From a bacterium (GTDB lineage Bacteria; JAHJDO01): a stretch of DNA of 7,070 nucleotides. Position numbers and translations under genes: made by a program. Below are positions 6,336-7,070 of the stretch, one piece after another (position 1 is the stretch's first letter; every line of letters begins with the position of its first letter). The stretch lies in assembly GCA_030631525.1 (NCBI GenBank), contig DAOVKY010000035.1, forward strand, positions 1 through 7,070. The letters are read 5' to 3'. The notes beneath the pieces were generated by a model, which was not told the DNA's origin, did no database searches, and saw nothing but the letters and a program-made list of their open reading frames with translations.

Positions 6336-6347
6336 AGTTGCTACTTT
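6319..6347 (+). promoter_or_regulatory. predicted hrcA promoter
   Basis: A perfect -35 box TTGACA (6319-6324) is followed after 17 nt by a weak -10 box TACTTT (6342-6347). Transcription would begin at about 6353-6356, placing the CIRCE operator at the very start of the transcript, the usual arrangement for HrcA-controlled vegetative promoters. The weak -10 is the main doubt; TTTATC at 6345-6350 is an alternative with a longer spacer. Confidence 0.55.
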
Positions 6348-6357
6348 ATCTGTAGGT

Positions 6358-6384
6358 TTAGCACTCTCGGCTTTAGAGTGCTAA
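6358..6384. promoter_or_regulatory. CIRCE operator (HrcA binding site)
   Basis: TTAGCACTC (6358-6366), a 9-nt spacer (6367-6375) and GAGTGCTAA (6376-6384) match the CIRCE consensus TTAGCACTC-N9-GAGTGCTAA at every position. One further T-A pair (6357 with 6385) extends the palindrome. It lies 12 nt before the hrcA start codon. HrcA dimers bind CIRCE as DNA and block transcription when unfolded protein levels are low and GroEL keeps HrcA active. The same arms can fold into an RNA hairpin next to the ribosome binding site. Confidence 0.97.
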
Positions 6385-6386
6385 AA

Positions 6387-6392
6387 AAGGAG
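6387..6392 (+). promoter_or_regulatory. ribosome binding site deciding the GTG start of hrcA
   Basis: AAGGAG ends 4 nt before the GTG at 6397, a short but workable spacing. The next in-frame candidate, GTG at 6412, would be 19 nt away, so 6397 is preferred. The site begins only 2 nt after the CIRCE right arm. Confidence 0.65.
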
Positions 6393-6396
6393 CAAA

Positions 6397-7070
6397 GTGA
6401 TTGGAAAAACAGTGGATGGTAACAGAGAAGCTGATATCTTAAAGGCGGCAATTTATTCGTATATTGATACTGCAGAGCCTATTGCTTCTCAAAAACTGGT
6501 TAAGACTTATAAATTAAACATATCATCAGCTACTGTCAGGAGTATTCTGGTAAAACTGGAAGATCAAGGGTATTTGATACAGCCTCACACTTCTGCAGGC
6601 AGAATTCCTACTGATAAAGGGTATCGTTTTTATGTTAATTTTCTTATAAAAACAGAGTTGCTTACAGGCGAAGAAAGAAACTTTATAGACGATGCATATT
6701 CAAGTATTAATTATGATATTGAATCAATAATTAAAGAAACAACAAAGATGCTGTCTTTTATAACCAATTATATGGGATTTGCAGAGCTGCCAAGATTTCA
6801 TGATAGCGGAACATTTAAGCATTTAGAGCTTATAGCCCTTCAAGGCCGCAGAATTATGATTATTATTATTATGCGTTCAGGAGATATGAAAAAAAAAGTA
6901 ATTTGTTTTAGCGACAAAGTATCCAGCTCTGATCTAACAAGAATATGCTCCTTTCTCAATGAAAATCTGGAAGGGCTTGACTTTGCTCATATCCGCTCAG
7001 ATTTTAGAGGAATTTTTAAAGAGAAATATTCGTATTTCAATAAAACAACATATGATTGTGTGCTGTCTAT
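6397..7070 (+). CDS. hrcA: heat-inducible transcription repressor HrcA, 3' end missing
   Basis: HrcA is the dimeric repressor of class I heat-shock genes; it binds CIRCE and needs the GroEL chaperonin to stay active. The frame is open from the GTG at 6397 to the window edge, giving 224 residues of a family usually near 340. Residues about 10-80 are the N-terminal winged helix: ILKAAIYSYIDTAEPIASQ, then SSATVRSILVKLEDQGYL (recognition helix), then the highly conserved wing QPHTSAGRIPTDKGYRFYV at 62-80. The rest matches the start of the GAF-like central domain, including the LELIAL strand and an IIII run near 150-157. The recognition helix reads ATVRS where many relatives read ATIRN, a mild change given that the operator here is canonical. 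The CIRCE site upstream indicates autoregulation. In many bacteria grpE, dnaK and dnaJ follow hrcA; that region is outside the window. Confidence 0.97.
   Translation, partial: MIGKTVDGNREADILKAAIYSYIDTAEPIASQKLVKTYKLNISSATVRSILVKLEDQGYLIQPHTSAGRIPTDKGYRFYVNFLIKTELLTGEERNFIDDAYSSINYDIESIIKETTKMLSFITNYMGFAELPRFHDSGTFKHLELIALQGRRIMIIIIMRSGDMKKKVICFSDKVSSSDLTRICSFLNENLEGLDFAHIRSDFRGIFKEKYSYFNKTTYDCVLS

Noticed and set aside
6856..6873. ATT triplet repeat within hrcA
   Set aside because: Only four ATT units encode an isoleucine run in a hydrophobic strand of the domain; this is ordinary for AT-rich coding DNA.

Overview
The window is AT-rich, densely packed DNA with all supported genes on the + strand. 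It comes from a diderm (Gram-negative-type) bacterium: one gene encodes an outer-membrane secretin, and two others encode small proteins with Sec-type signal peptides. The heat-shock repressor gene hrcA is preceded by a perfect CIRCE operator. The AT-rich composition, poorly recognisable small exported proteins and mixed housekeeping gene order would suit an uncultured candidate phylum (an Omnitrophota-like lineage is one guess), but nothing in the sequence proves the taxon.

Region 1 (1-4784) reads as one tightly packed transcription unit. It holds ruvB (5' end outside the window), a small exported protein starting 1 nt after the ruvB stop, a secretin overlapping that gene by 11 nt, gltX overlapping the secretin by 25 nt, and a second small exported protein 16 nt after gltX behind a strong AGGAGG ribosome binding site. 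Housekeeping genes (Holliday junction migration, glutamyl-tRNA synthesis) are therefore interleaved with cell-envelope genes.

Region 2 (4785-6218) begins with a 149-nt gap holding a purine-rich tract and then a well-spaced sigma70-type promoter (TTGACT-17-TTTAAT). The promoter leads into two genes of unknown function. One encodes a 96-residue protein with an N-terminal membrane helix and a four-cysteine, zinc-ribbon-like tail. The other encodes a 325-residue protein with one N-terminal membrane helix and a large soluble domain. They look like a two-gene membrane module and are the least explained part of the window.

Region 3 (6219-6396) is a compact control region. A very C-rich, G-poor stretch starts directly after the stop codon (possible Rho loading site; G-rich on the opposite strand). 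Then come two overlapping, mutually exclusive inverted repeats covering the -35 box of the next promoter, a TTGACA promoter, and the CIRCE operator. Region 4 (6397 to the end) is hrcA, beginning with GTG and cut by the window edge. HrcA would bind the CIRCE site and repress its own gene, and probably a downstream chaperone operon outside the window.

I saw no tRNA, rRNA, CRISPR array, insertion sequence or phage gene.
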